This document shows, in pieces, positions 37,589 through 46,880 of a stretch of 64,000 bases of DNA. The position numbers and the translations under genes were made by a program. The notes beneath the pieces were generated by a model that was not told where the DNA came from, ran no database searches, and worked only from the letters and a program-made list of their open reading frames with translations. The first letter of the stretch is position 1; every line of letters begins with the position of its first letter. The stretch covers positions 62,001 to 126,000 of the forward strand of contig RHKP01000018.1 in NCBI GenBank assembly GCA_008363215.1, given 5' to 3'. The stretch comes from Cyanobacteria bacterium CYA. GTDB lineage: Bacteria > Planctomycetota > Phycisphaerae > Phycisphaerales > UBA1924.

Positions 37589-38059
37589 TTACAGGCCGCC
37601 GTCGACGGGGCTTGCGGGCTCGTCATCCGGCTTGGGCGGGATGGGCGCGTCGAGTCCCTCGGTCTGGCGGCGGAGGCGTCGGGCACGTTCGATCATTTCG
37701 GGTTCGAGTTGTTCAGGCGAGAGCGACGCTTCGAGCGAAGGCGCCAGGTCGAAGTGCCATTCGATCAGGGTCTTGAACTTCACTGGCAGGGCGGCCGCGA
37801 CCAGGTCGGGCCCGGGATACTCGTGCAGCGGGGCTCTGGCGCGGCGCATTTCATGCACCGGCTCATATCCGTCAAGTTCCAGCCTCACGTCGTAGTCGCC
37901 GAAGAAGGTGAAGGTCGTCTCGGCCGGGGTGCGGCCGATCTCCGTGTCATTGACCCACACGACCGCGCCGGGCGGCTCGGACGTGACGCGGATGCGCCGC
38001 TGCAAACACCCCGGCAGCACGAGCAGCATCGCGATAAGCAGCAGGCGCATCATGCTCAC
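37589..38059 (-). CDS. PEGA-domain lipoprotein
   Basis: 156 residues from a GTG at 38059 that overlaps the lpxC stop by four bases (GTGA) and has GGGAGGG six bases before it; ATGs at 38053 and 38050 are alternatives. The signal peptide LLLIAMLLVLPGC ends in a lipobox, so the protein should be lipid-anchored. A PEGA domain follows: IRVTSEPPGAVVWVNDTEIG, TPAETTFTF and YDVRLELDGYEP. PEGA modules occur on many surface proteins and their role is not well defined. It is the last gene of the outer-membrane operon. Confidence 0.82.
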   Translation of the reverse strand: MSMMRLLLIAMLLVLPGCLQRRIRVTSEPPGAVVWVNDTEIGRTPAETTFTFFGDYDVRLELDGYEPVHEMRRARAPLHEYPGPDLVAAALPVKFKTLIEWHFDLAPSLEASLSPEQLEPEMIERARRLRRQTEGLDAPIPPKPDDEPASPVDGGL

Positions 38060-38931
38060 ACTGTACCCTCCCGGCGCCGGGCGGCGTGCAACGCCAGGGC
38101 GGCCTGGTGGTGCAGGGCGTGTCCGGAGCCGAACGCCTCGACCCGCATCCCCGGAAAGGGCAGCCCCGACAGTGCCAGGTCGCCGATCAGATCGAGCAAC
38201 TTGTGCCGGGCCGGTTCGTCGTGCCATCGCAGCGTGTTTTCGATCGGACCCGACGGGCCGAACACCACGAAATCGGTTGTCGTGAGTCGGGCGAAGAGTC
38301 CGAGATTCCGCATCGCCTCAGCCTCCTGGAGCAGGCAGTAGGTGCGTGCCGGCGCGATCTGTTCGCGATAGCACGTGCCCGAGCCGTCCCACTGAGCGGA
38401 TTGGCGCGGGATCGGCGACCCCGGCCCGTAGTCGAGGTGAAAGTGCATGGACAGGCGATGGGCCGGGGTGAGTTCGACGCGCACGCCGAGCGGGTCGCCG
38501 ACCACGATGGGATTCTCCAGCACCTGAACTTCCAGGCGGCCCGGCAGGTCGCGTGTGCCGACGCGCTCGATGGCGTGGATGAAGGGCAGCGCCGACCCAT
38601 CGACGATGGGCATCTCCGGGCCTTCCAGGTTGAGCACAACGTCGGTGATGCCCAGCCCGGCCAGGGCGCTGAGCACATGCTCGATGGTAAAGACCGGCGT
38701 GCGGTCGGACAGGTCGACGCCGGTGCAGCGGGCGGGAGTGCTCTTGAAGGCCGGGTGGGCGGGTTGGACAGTGAGCCGGTCGATGCGTGCGACGCCCTGA
38801 GCGCCGGCGCGGCCGAGCCGGATGCCCGCACCAGGTTCGGCGGGAAGGACTTCCAGACGTGCCGGTGCGTCGGTGAAGAGCCCAAAGCCCTCGATGGACG
38901 CAACGCCGGCGACAGTGCGACGGGCGCTCAT
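38056..38931 (-). CDS. lpxC: LpxC, UDP-3-O-acyl-N-acetylglucosamine deacetylase
   Basis: 291 residues. The zinc ligands of LpxC are present: the His in FTIEHVLSALAGLG and the His and Asp in HKLLDLIGDLAL, with the C-terminal catalytic His in GSGHALHHQAAL. LpxC carries out the committed step of lipid A synthesis. Its ATG overlaps the lpxD stop by four bases. fabZ and lpxA, often beside lpxC, are not here; a PEGA lipoprotein follows instead. Confidence 0.93.
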   Translation of the reverse strand: MSARRTVAGVASIEGFGLFTDAPARLEVLPAEPGAGIRLGRAGAQGVARIDRLTVQPAHPAFKSTPARCTGVDLSDRTPVFTIEHVLSALAGLGITDVVLNLEGPEMPIVDGSALPFIHAIERVGTRDLPGRLEVQVLENPIVVGDPLGVRVELTPAHRLSMHFHLDYGPGSPIPRQSAQWDGSGTCYREQIAPARTYCLLQEAEAMRNLGLFARLTTTDFVVFGPSGPIENTLRWHDEPARHKLLDLIGDLALSGLPFPGMRVEAFGSGHALHHQAALALHAARRREGTV

Positions 38932-39989
38932 GACGGCTTTTCTTGGGCGCGCAGCAGTTTCTTGACGTTGCGCGCAATCTCCGGGAGGTTGCGGAACGCC
39001 GCGTGCCGGGCCATGGCCTCGCGGGCCGGGCCGGCGGGCACACCGATCCAGGTTTCCCCGGCCGGCACATCGTTGTGGACGAGCGAGCCGCCGCCGACCG
39101 AAGCCCGGTCTCCGACGCTGATGCTGTCGGCAAAGCCAACCTTGCCGCCGATGGTCACGTAGTCGCCGATGCGGACAGATCCGGCGATGCCGGTGTGTCC
39201 GCAGATGAGGCAGCAGCGCCCGATCGAGCAGTTGTGCCCGACCTGCACGAGGTTGTCGATCTTGGTGTGAGGTCCGATGGTGGTGCTGCCGAACTTGGCT
39301 CGGTCGATGCACACCCCGGCCCCGATCTCCACGTCATCGCCGATCACCACGTTGCCCAGGTGAGGCACCTTGACCGGTCCGCCGCCGGGGTGCGCCGGCG
39401 GCAGGTAGCCGAACCCGTCGGCGCCGATCACGGTGTTGGCATGGATGACCACGCGCGCCCCGAGGATGCTGCGGGCGTAGATGACCACACCGGGGTGCAA
39501 TATCGAACCGGCACCCACAGCCGCGCCGGCGCCAATGCTCACATTGCTCATCAGTGTTGCGCCGGCCTCGACGCGGGCCCCGGGCCCGATCACGCAGTGC
39601 GGGCCGATGTGAGCCTCTGGCGAGACTTCGGCGCCGGGACTGATGACCGAGGTCGGGTGCACGCCGGGCCTCTCGGCCGGGCCCTGCACCTCGATCTGCG
39701 AGAGCAGGTGCACCAGCGCCAGATCGGCGTCGGGCACGACCAGCAGGGCGCGACGTGCGCTGTCGTGCCCGGGCACTTCGATGCCCCGGCTGACCAGCGC
39801 CGCCGACGCACGGCATCCGGGCCAGCGCCCGGCGTAGTCGGGCGAGCGGATGAAGCAGATGTCGCCCGGCTGTGCGTCATCGAGCGTGGCGGGGCGCGAA
39901 ATCAGCAGGTCGGCGGGCCCGACCAGTTCGGCGTCCACCAGTTGAGCGATCTGCCCGGTGGTCAGGGCATTGGCGTGCATGGCCATCAC
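38928..39989 (-). CDS. lpxD: LpxD, UDP-3-O-acylglucosamine N-acyltransferase
   Basis: 353 residues. An N-terminal uridine-binding domain (about 1-105) is followed by a left-handed beta-helix of hexapeptide repeats and a C-terminal helical end (RNLPEIARNVKKLL). The active-site region VQVGHNCSIG and the VIGADGFGY loop are conserved. LpxD adds the second acyl chain in lipid A synthesis. It overlaps both ompH before it and lpxC after it by four bases. An ATG at 39986 or 39980 could also start it. Confidence 0.93.
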   Translation of the reverse strand: MMAMHANALTTGQIAQLVDAELVGPADLLISRPATLDDAQPGDICFIRSPDYAGRWPGCRASAALVSRGIEVPGHDSARRALLVVPDADLALVHLLSQIEVQGPAERPGVHPTSVISPGAEVSPEAHIGPHCVIGPGARVEAGATLMSNVSIGAGAAVGAGSILHPGVVIYARSILGARVVIHANTVIGADGFGYLPPAHPGGGPVKVPHLGNVVIGDDVEIGAGVCIDRAKFGSTTIGPHTKIDNLVQVGHNCSIGRCCLICGHTGIAGSVRIGDYVTIGGKVGFADSISVGDRASVGGGSLVHNDVPAGETWIGVPAGPAREAMARHAAFRNLPEIARNVKKLLRAQEKPS

Positions 39990-40642
39990 GGGCGTGTGCC
40001 GGCCTTGAACTCGTTGTTCAGCAGTTGCACCACCTGGTCGGTGATGTCGGTCGAGTTGTGCCGATACAGCACGCTGCGGGCCAGGATCGCCCGGTTCATG
40101 TCGTCCTGTCCGGCTTCATTGGGCAACTTGAAGTCGGTGTCGTCGAGCAGCACGACGTCATACCCGTCGCGCTCGGCGATGCGGTTGACCCCGCTCTCAA
40201 TCTTCTGATACAACTCGCGCATGATCGTGCCGCGCTCGAAACTGAGCACCTGCTCCAGCAGTTTGAATCGGGCGTCCAGCGTGACCTGCAACTCCCGGAG
40301 TTGGATCAGTTTGTCGCGATACTCGGTCGTGCCCTGCTTGATCGTGCCGCCCTGCTCGGGGTCCAGTTCGAGTGTCAGCGCCTCGATGCGCTTGGTCAGT
40401 TCATCCAGTTGCTTCTGACGCGATTCGGTGGCCTTGGTCATCGCGTCCTGACGCACCGTGCGCTCGTCCAGCGACTGGAGCACCTTGGGCAGGTTGACCA
40501 CGGCCAGGGCGGTCGGGTTGGCGGGCGGGCGGGCGGCGTTGGCGCCGGCCTGCCAGGCCAGCGTGGTCAACAGCGCCGCGCCGAGGACCAGCCCCAGCGC
40601 GCCGCGCGAGAGTCGAAGTGTGATGCACTTGGGTGATTGCAT
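39986..40642 (-). CDS. OmpH/Skp-family periplasmic chaperone
   Basis: 218 residues: signal peptide (about 1-36, ending ANAA), then LAVVNLPKVLQSLDER, a long charged coiled coil, and a C-terminal return strand VVLLDDTDFKL. Skp carries unfolded outer-membrane proteins across the periplasm to BamA, whose gene is directly upstream on the same strand, 76 bases away. The family is normally about 160-170 residues, so this one has longer arms. It is coupled to lpxD by an ATGA overlap. Confidence 0.9.
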   Translation of the reverse strand: MQSPKCITLRLSRGALGLVLGAALLTTLAWQAGANAARPPANPTALAVVNLPKVLQSLDERTVRQDAMTKATESRQKQLDELTKRIEALTLELDPEQGGTIKQGTTEYRDKLIQLRELQVTLDARFKLLEQVLSFERGTIMRELYQKIESGVNRIAERDGYDVVLLDDTDFKLPNEAGQDDMNRAILARSVLYRHNSTDITDQVVQLLNNEFKAGTRP

Positions 40643-40718
40643 GATGCCTCCTCTACCTTGTCCTGCTGCTTCCGCCCGCCGGGCGGATCTGCTGACAGAA
40701 AGCGTAGCCGATCCGCGG

Positions 40719-43163
40719 TCAGAACGGTACGTCGATCGAGAACGTGAACACCCGGGTCTCGTCCAGGTCTTCCTTCATGAGAGGGAAACCGAAGTCGAAG
40801 GCCAGCGGCGCGGGGCTGAGTTGCGGGATACTGAAACGCAGCCCCATGCCCACCGTCACGCGGTAGTCTTCGATTCCCGGCTCGAAGAGAACCGTGCCCG
40901 TGTCGATGAAGCCGACGATGCTGAACATATCCTCGAAGATCGGCTGCTGGATCTGGGCGCCGGCGAAGAACATGAACGTGCCGCCCACGGGCTGGTCGCT
41001 CTGCTCCCCGTTGTCGTTGCGGATGCCCTTGGGGCTGACGGTGCGGAACTGCAACCCGCGGAAACTCTGTCCGCCCATGTAGAAGCGCTCGTAGGTCGGC
41101 GTATCGCTGCGTCCCTGCGGGATGTACCCGACCTTCATGCGCAGACTCAGCACCGTGCGACGATCGAGGTAGTCCTCGTGGATGGGGATGTACACCTCGT
41201 GCTCGGCCGTGAACTTGGTGAAGTCAAAGTCCCCGCCGAGCAGGCCGGTCTGTTCGACCGAGACCTCGGTCGATGAGCCGCGCGTCGGGCGGAAGCGGTT
41301 GTCGATGCTGGTGCGGGCGAGCGTGAAGCCCACTCCGGTCAGGCTGTGAGGATCTTCGGCTTCGAAGATGTCGGTGGGGCGATCGGGAAGGATATCGGAC
41401 AGGTCGATCGACTCCAGCCGCAGGCTGAGCGCACCGCTCCAGCGCGTGCCGAAGCGACGTCCGAGGCTGACGCGCCCGCCGACGCGCAGTTCGTCAAACT
41501 CGTCATAGTCGCGGAAGCGGTAGTAGACCTGCGCCTGTCCGGAGTAGTCGGTGTCGAACAGGTGCGGCTCGGTGAGGCTGGTCGAGTAGGTCTCGATGCG
41601 GTCGCCGGGCAACGCCTCGATGTTGAACACCTGGCCTGCCCCGCGGAAGGCCCGTCCGCTGAACAGTTCGCCCGGCGTATCCGGCACGTCGGTGATGTCG
41701 AAGTTGCGCTGCGTCAGCGAGATGCGACCGATCACACCTGAGTCACTCGACACCGCACCGCCCACCGAGAAGTCGCCGGTGTTGGTCTCGGCCACTTCGA
41801 TCAGCACGTCGCGCGTCACCTGATCGAACGCGTCGGGCTGCTGGGGAGTCACCTTCACCGAGCCGCGCTCGAACAGGTTCTTCTGCTCAAGCCTCGACTC
41901 GGTCTGGTCGATCCGGGTCGAGTCGAGCGGGCGGTTGGGGCGCAACTCGGTCTCACGCAGAATCACCTTCTTCTGCGTCAGGTCGTTGCCCGAGGTGACG
42001 ATCAGCCCGGTGGTGTAGCGCGGGCCGGGCTTGATCATCAGACGCAGGTCGACCTGCGGGCGCTCCGTGTCGCGCAGTTCGTGGCGCACGACCTGCACGT
42101 CGGTGTATCCGAGTTTGCCGAAGGATTCGACGATGACGCGCATGGCCGCCTCGACGTCACGCACGCCGTAGACGTCGCCCCGCTTGACCGAGAGCAGCCC
42201 GCGGATCTGTTCGGGGCCGAAGGGACGTTCGCCCGTGTCGTCGGCATACTCGACCTCGACGTCGCGCAGCGTGTAGAGCGGGCCTTCCTCGATGAGGAAG
42301 ACGATGATGGCTTCCTTCCCGTTGGGCGCGGGCTGAATGCGGTAGCCCGCACGCACGTCCAGGAATCCGTGGTTGCGGTAGAACTCGATCACACGCCCCA
42401 CGTCGCGGTCGAGTTCCGAGTCATCGATCTGCCCCTTCTTGAACAGGTTGACCGTGCGCGTTTCGATCTCGCGGCGGATCTCGCGCGCATCAAAGGACTG
42501 GTGGCCCTCGAAGCGGATGTCGGTGATCTTGACCCGGTCGCCCTCGCGGATCTGGAATACCACGATCCCGCTCTCGTCCAGTTCACGCTGGTCCAGCGTG
42601 ACCCGGGCGAAGTAGTAGCCCTTGTCGCGATAGAGCCGCTCGATCTGCCGGGCGGCCCGGTCGACCTGGAAGCGATCCACCGGCCCGCCGACCACCAGGT
42701 CGATCTTCTCGAAGATCTTCTGGTCGGTCATCTTGAGATTGCCGCTCACCTGCACCGCCTGGATGACCGGCTGCTCGGAGAGCGTGAAAATCAGCCGCAC
42801 TCCCCCGTCGTCGAGCAACTGGACCGAAGTGTCGACCTGGCGAAAGAAGTTGAGCCGGTTGAGGCGCGCCACGTCTTCACGCACCGTGTCGGCCCGGAAC
42901 GCGCCGCCGACCGTCGAGCGGATGTTGTTCCACACACTCTGTTCGAGTTTGGGATCGACCGACCCCGGCTCCCCGCCTTCACCGGCCGGTGACTGAAGCA
43001 CGATCTGCCGGATCGGGCGGCTCTCGTACACCTCCAGCCCGTCACCGACCGGTGGGGGGGTGGCGTCCTGGGCTCGCACACAAGGGGCAATTGCCGCGCT
43101 CAGACCCACACAGGCGATGAGGACGGCCAGTCGAGTCCGGGCTGTTCGGCGCTGTTCGTTCAC
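40719..43163 (-). CDS. bamA: BamA, outer-membrane protein assembly factor
   Basis: 814 residues from a GTG at 43163, chosen because it gives a clean signal peptide ending near CVRAQ; a TTG at 43256 would start before the signal and overlap dnaN. About five POTRA repeats span residues 70-420 (for example VFQIREGDRVKITDIRFEGH). The barrel follows and contains the Omp85 stretch FYMGGQSFRGLQFR and ends FSIDVPF with terminal Phe. BamA inserts outer-membrane barrels. It sits between dnaN and ompH. Confidence 0.94.
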   Translation of the reverse strand: MNEQRRTARTRLAVLIACVGLSAAIAPCVRAQDATPPPVGDGLEVYESRPIRQIVLQSPAGEGGEPGSVDPKLEQSVWNNIRSTVGGAFRADTVREDVARLNRLNFFRQVDTSVQLLDDGGVRLIFTLSEQPVIQAVQVSGNLKMTDQKIFEKIDLVVGGPVDRFQVDRAARQIERLYRDKGYYFARVTLDQRELDESGIVVFQIREGDRVKITDIRFEGHQSFDAREIRREIETRTVNLFKKGQIDDSELDRDVGRVIEFYRNHGFLDVRAGYRIQPAPNGKEAIIVFLIEEGPLYTLRDVEVEYADDTGERPFGPEQIRGLLSVKRGDVYGVRDVEAAMRVIVESFGKLGYTDVQVVRHELRDTERPQVDLRLMIKPGPRYTTGLIVTSGNDLTQKKVILRETELRPNRPLDSTRIDQTESRLEQKNLFERGSVKVTPQQPDAFDQVTRDVLIEVAETNTGDFSVGGAVSSDSGVIGRISLTQRNFDITDVPDTPGELFSGRAFRGAGQVFNIEALPGDRIETYSTSLTEPHLFDTDYSGQAQVYYRFRDYDEFDELRVGGRVSLGRRFGTRWSGALSLRLESIDLSDILPDRPTDIFEAEDPHSLTGVGFTLARTSIDNRFRPTRGSSTEVSVEQTGLLGGDFDFTKFTAEHEVYIPIHEDYLDRRTVLSLRMKVGYIPQGRSDTPTYERFYMGGQSFRGLQFRTVSPKGIRNDNGEQSDQPVGGTFMFFAGAQIQQPIFEDMFSIVGFIDTGTVLFEPGIEDYRVTVGMGLRFSIPQLSPAPLAFDFGFPLMKEDLDETRVFTFSIDVPF

Positions 43164-43252
43164 GGGATCGGGAAAGATAACCGTCCCACTGGTCCGCGAC
43201 AACGCCCGTCGGATCAACCGGGCGACCCGGGGGATGGGCTGTGCATGAGCCG

Positions 43253-44428
43253 TCAACTGAGCGTCACGGGCATGACGACGTACAGGAAATCCGCACCGGA
43301 CCGGAAAAGGCCCGGCTTGTTGGGCCCCTTGAGTTCCATCAGCACTTCGGGCTGATCGATCACCTTCAAGGCGTCGGTAATAAAGGCAGGGTTGAACCCG
43401 ATCTCGATGCTATCGCCTTCAAAACTGGCCAGGTCGACCGTGACTCGGGCCTCACCCATTTCGGGGGCGCGACTGGAAAGTTCGACCTGCTTGTCGGTTC
43501 CCTTGAACGCCATGCGCACGCCGCGGGATTCCTCGTTGGTGAGCAGGGCCGCGCGGCGGACGGCTGAGGCAAACACATCGCGGTCGAAGCCCACCTTGAT
43601 TTCATGGTCCTTGGGGATGACATCCTCATATGGGGGAAAGGTTCCCTCAACGAGGTTGGTGGTCAGCACCGCCCGGCTCTGGTCATCCAGCGGTCCGAAG
43701 GCGAATACGGCCTGGTTTTCGGTAATGGCGACATTGATCGGCTCGTCCTGATCCTCGGCCAGTTTGACGAGCAGGGACAGCGCCTTGGTGGGGATGATGC
43801 AACTGACCGGTCCCCCCTCGACCGATTCGGAAACCGAGTCGCGGGCCAGGGCGAGTCGTCGGCCGTCGGTGGCGACCAATTCGAGGCGTTTGCCGTCGCG
43901 TTTGAAGAGGACGCCATTGATTGCGTACCGGGAGTTCTCGCGGGCCGTGGCGAAGGAGGTGCGGGTGATCAGCCCGATGAGTGAGCCGGAGCGATGGGAG
44001 AAGATGGTGCGGGCGGGAGCCTGCCCGGCCGAGCCCTTGGCGATGCGGTTGAAATCGGGGATGGGGGGGTAGTCCTTGGGGTCATACCCGTGGAGTTGGA
44101 AGTGGGCGTCCGAGCCGGTGATGTGGCAGAGATCCTTCTCGGTGGAGATGGTCAGGGTGGGGTCGTTTTCCTCGGCTCGGATGATCTGGAGGATCTTGTC
44201 GGCGAGGATGAGGGCCTTTCCGGGCTGCTCGACGTCAACGCGTCCGATGCGGACCACGAGGGAGATTTCGGCGTCGGTGGCGGTGAGGGACAGTTCGCCG
44301 GCGCCGGAGTCGGACTCGGCTTCGAAGAGAACGCAGGAGAGTTGTGGTCTGGGCGAACGGATGTTGACGACGCCCGAAACCAGCGTCAGGGCGTCGAGCA
44401 GCGCGGCGCGATCACAGATGACCTTCAT
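43253..44428 (-). CDS. dnaN: DNA polymerase III beta subunit (sliding clamp)
   Basis: 391 residues, usual length, with three clamp domains. MKVICDRAALLDALTLVSGVV at the N-terminus, RYAINGVLFKRDG and LVATDGRRLA in the middle, and LYVVMPVTLS at the C-terminus are typical. The dimeric ring tethers polymerase to DNA. dnaA, recF and gyrB are not beside it; bamA follows 89 bases downstream. A TACACT box lies upstream of the start on the minus strand (about 44462), without a convincing -35 partner. Confidence 0.97.
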   Translation of the reverse strand: MKVICDRAALLDALTLVSGVVNIRSPRPQLSCVLFEAESDSGAGELSLTATDAEISLVVRIGRVDVEQPGKALILADKILQIIRAEENDPTLTISTEKDLCHITGSDAHFQLHGYDPKDYPPIPDFNRIAKGSAGQAPARTIFSHRSGSLIGLITRTSFATARENSRYAINGVLFKRDGKRLELVATDGRRLALARDSVSESVEGGPVSCIIPTKALSLLVKLAEDQDEPINVAITENQAVFAFGPLDDQSRAVLTTNLVEGTFPPYEDVIPKDHEIKVGFDRDVFASAVRRAALLTNEESRGVRMAFKGTDKQVELSSRAPEMGEARVTVDLASFEGDSIEIGFNPAFITDALKVIDQPEVLMELKGPNKPGLFRSGADFLYVVMPVTLS

Positions 44429-44689
44429 ATGGTGTCCCTCGGGAGGGTGAAACTCGACAGAGTGTACCCCGAGCCGGGATGGTTGTGGGCCCCGGGGGCC
44501 GAGAATCGGGGCCTGGCGCTCAGGAAATGGGGGGCGTGAGGCGAACCGGTCGTGCGGTTGTCGGCTATGCTTGGGATCACAGGGAGTTCCGTAACCAGCC
44601 GGCCGGCTGAAGGACGCCGAGTGCGCGGGCGCGGGGGGCCTGCGATCGGGGTGCCGGACTGCCGACGGTTCCAGGAAGGATGGGTGCTG

Positions 44690-46660
44690 ATGTCATTTGA
44701 AGCCGCGGTGCATGCTCAAGCCATCGAAATCGACCGGCTCAGTCTGGAGATGTGCGCAGCGGCCGGGAGCGGGCATCCGACGACGGCCATGAGCATCGGA
44801 CACATCGTCACCGTGCTCATGTTCCACGCGATGCGCTGGAGCCCCGACTATCCCGATTATCCGACCAGCGACCGGTTGGTGCTCAGTGCGGGGCACGGCG
44901 TGCCGGCGGTTTATGCTGCGGCCGCGATCCTGGGCATGAAGGTGGGCAAGAACCCGTCCTCGCGACGGAAGTTGACCGAGGCCGACCTGGCCAACTTGCG
45001 GGCGTGGGAGAGCGAACTGGATGGGCATCCTAACCCGATGGAGGGATTTCCTTTCTTTGATGCGGCTACGGGGTCGCTTGGTCAGGGGCTGAGCGTTGCG
45101 GCCGGGCTGGGCGTTGCGGCGCGCCTCAACCAGAGCGATCGGCGGGTGTTCTGCATCATCGGGGACGGCGAATCGCGCGAGGGACAGGTGGCCGAGGCGC
45201 TGGATTTCATCATCGACCACAAGTTGACCAATGTGTTGCCGATCTTCAACTGCAACGAATACGGGCAGGCGGGGCGTGTGTCCGAGCAGCAGTCGGCGGG
45301 CAGGCTGGCGGCCAAACTGGAGGCGTATGGGTTTGAGGTGCTGGGCATCGACGGGCACAGCCCCAGCCAGATCAAGGCGGCGTTTGACAAGTTTGCGGGC
45401 GGCTCGACTTCGACCGACCATGCTCCGTTCGCGGTGGTGGCGCGAACGATCAAGGGCTGGGGCGCACCGAGCGTGCAGGGCGGGGGGTGGCACGGTAAGC
45501 CGGCACAGAACGAAGCACTGCGCAAGGCGCAGGGCGAACTGGACGAACGGCGCATCGAACTGACCAGTTCACTGGCCAGCAGCGATCAGTTCACGATTCA
45601 GCCGCCTTCGGGCGCCAGGAATCCGGAGCCGGCGCCGGGTGAGTTGCCCTCGCTCTCGCAGACGATGCGGGCACTGGACATGGAGTCGAAACTTGCGTCG
45701 GGGCGCATGGCGACGCGGCGCGCCTACGGATTGGCGCTGCGGGCACTGGGGCAGGTGAACTCCGAGGTGGTGGTGCTTGACGCCGACGTGAGCAACTCGA
45801 CCTTCAGCGAGACGTTCGCCCGCTCGCAGGAACTGGCCGAGCGGTTTGTCGAGTGCAAGATCGCTGAGCAGAACATGGTTTCGGTGGCGGCGGGCATGGC
45901 GGCGGCGGGCAAAATCCCGTTCTGCTCGACCTTCGGCAAGTTCGTGACGCGGGCGTATGACCAGATCGAAATGGCCATGAACAGCGGGGCGAACATCAAG
46001 ATCGTGGGGTCGCACACGGGGATCACGCTGGCGGCCGACGGACCGAGCCAGATGGCGCTGCCCGACGTGGCGTGGTTCCGTTCGCTGGCCAAGGTGAAGG
46101 ACCACCGCGGGAATCCGGGCTGCTACGTGCTCCAGCCGGCCGACGCGTACGCGGCCTATGCGCTCACGGGCGTGATGGCCGACTATGAGGGCATGTGCTA
46201 CATGCGGACGATGCGTGTGGACACCGAGTTCCTGTACTCCGACGATCAGGTGTTCAACCTCGGCGGGTTCGAGGTGCTCAGCGAAGGGCGAGACGTGGCG
46301 TTGCTGGCGACGGGCTACATGGTGCACGAGGGCAACCGCGTGGTCGAACTGCTCGACAAGGCCGGCATCAGCGCCACGCTGGTCGACATGTACTCGATCC
46401 CGTTCGACGAGGAGAAGTTGCTCGATCTGATCAGCCAGAACAACGGGTACGCGATCAGCCTGGAGGACAACTACGGCGCATCGCTGGGCTCAGCGGTGGC
46501 CGACGCCGTGACCTCCAGCGGCGACGCCTTCACGCTCGAGCAGATGTATGTGAATCGGATCCCGAAGAGCGCGCGGACGACGGCCGAGATGCTGCAGATG
46601 TGCGGGCTGACGGCCGAGGATGTGGTGAAGAAGGTGATGCAACTGCTTCAGGTGGCCTGA
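44690..46660 (+). CDS. tkt: transketolase
   Basis: 656 residues from the ATG at 44690, preceded by AGGAAGGA. The thiamine diphosphate domain shows SGHPTTAMSIGHIV, DAATGSLGQGLSVAAG and GDGESREGQ (near residue 160). The pyrimidine domain shows MATRRAYGLALRALG and DADVSNSTF, and the C-terminal domain EDNYGASLG. All three domains are in one chain. It interconverts sugar phosphates in the pentose phosphate pathway. It stands alone, divergent from dnaN across 261 bases. Confidence 0.93.
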   Translation: MSFEAAVHAQAIEIDRLSLEMCAAAGSGHPTTAMSIGHIVTVLMFHAMRWSPDYPDYPTSDRLVLSAGHGVPAVYAAAAILGMKVGKNPSSRRKLTEADLANLRAWESELDGHPNPMEGFPFFDAATGSLGQGLSVAAGLGVAARLNQSDRRVFCIIGDGESREGQVAEALDFIIDHKLTNVLPIFNCNEYGQAGRVSEQQSAGRLAAKLEAYGFEVLGIDGHSPSQIKAAFDKFAGGSTSTDHAPFAVVARTIKGWGAPSVQGGGWHGKPAQNEALRKAQGELDERRIELTSSLASSDQFTIQPPSGARNPEPAPGELPSLSQTMRALDMESKLASGRMATRRAYGLALRALGQVNSEVVVLDADVSNSTFSETFARSQELAERFVECKIAEQNMVSVAAGMAAAGKIPFCSTFGKFVTRAYDQIEMAMNSGANIKIVGSHTGITLAADGPSQMALPDVAWFRSLAKVKDHRGNPGCYVLQPADAYAAYALTGVMADYEGMCYMRTMRVDTEFLYSDDQVFNLGGFEVLSEGRDVALLATGYMVHEGNRVVELLDKAGISATLVDMYSIPFDEEKLLDLISQNNGYAISLEDNYGASLGSAVADAVTSSGDAFTLEQMYVNRIPKSARTTAEMLQMCGLTAEDVVKKVMQLLQVA

Positions 46661-46804
46661 GGCGGAAGGGAAGGGCATCAGGGATAAGGCATTCGGCACT
46701 GGAAGAGAAATGCCCTCATGCCGTCCTGCCTTCATGCGGCTGCCTCGCCGGCGCTTCAGGCTCGTATGCCCGCTCGCTTCGTCACGCGGTGAGAAGCGCA
46801 GTCC

Positions 46805-46835
46805 AAAAAGTCAACGCCCGGCGGCGTGCCGGGCG
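46805..46835 (-). terminator. rho-independent terminator for the PQQ-type dehydrogenase gene
   Basis: Read on the minus strand, an 8-bp stem (CGCCCGGC with GCCGGGCG, 5-base loop) is followed by TTGACTTTTT. It lies 45 bases beyond the stop of the gene at 46881-48221. Confidence 0.75.
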
Positions 46836-46880
46836 CTGATGTGATGCGGAGTTGACGCTGCAGGTCAATTGGTCTGCCGG

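Noticed and set aside
38060..38065. TACAGT box six bases before an ATG of the PEGA lipoprotein, as a leaderless promoter
   Set aside because: The box is inside the last codons of lpxC, and a GTG at 38059 with a ribosome site and four-base overlap explains translation by coupling.
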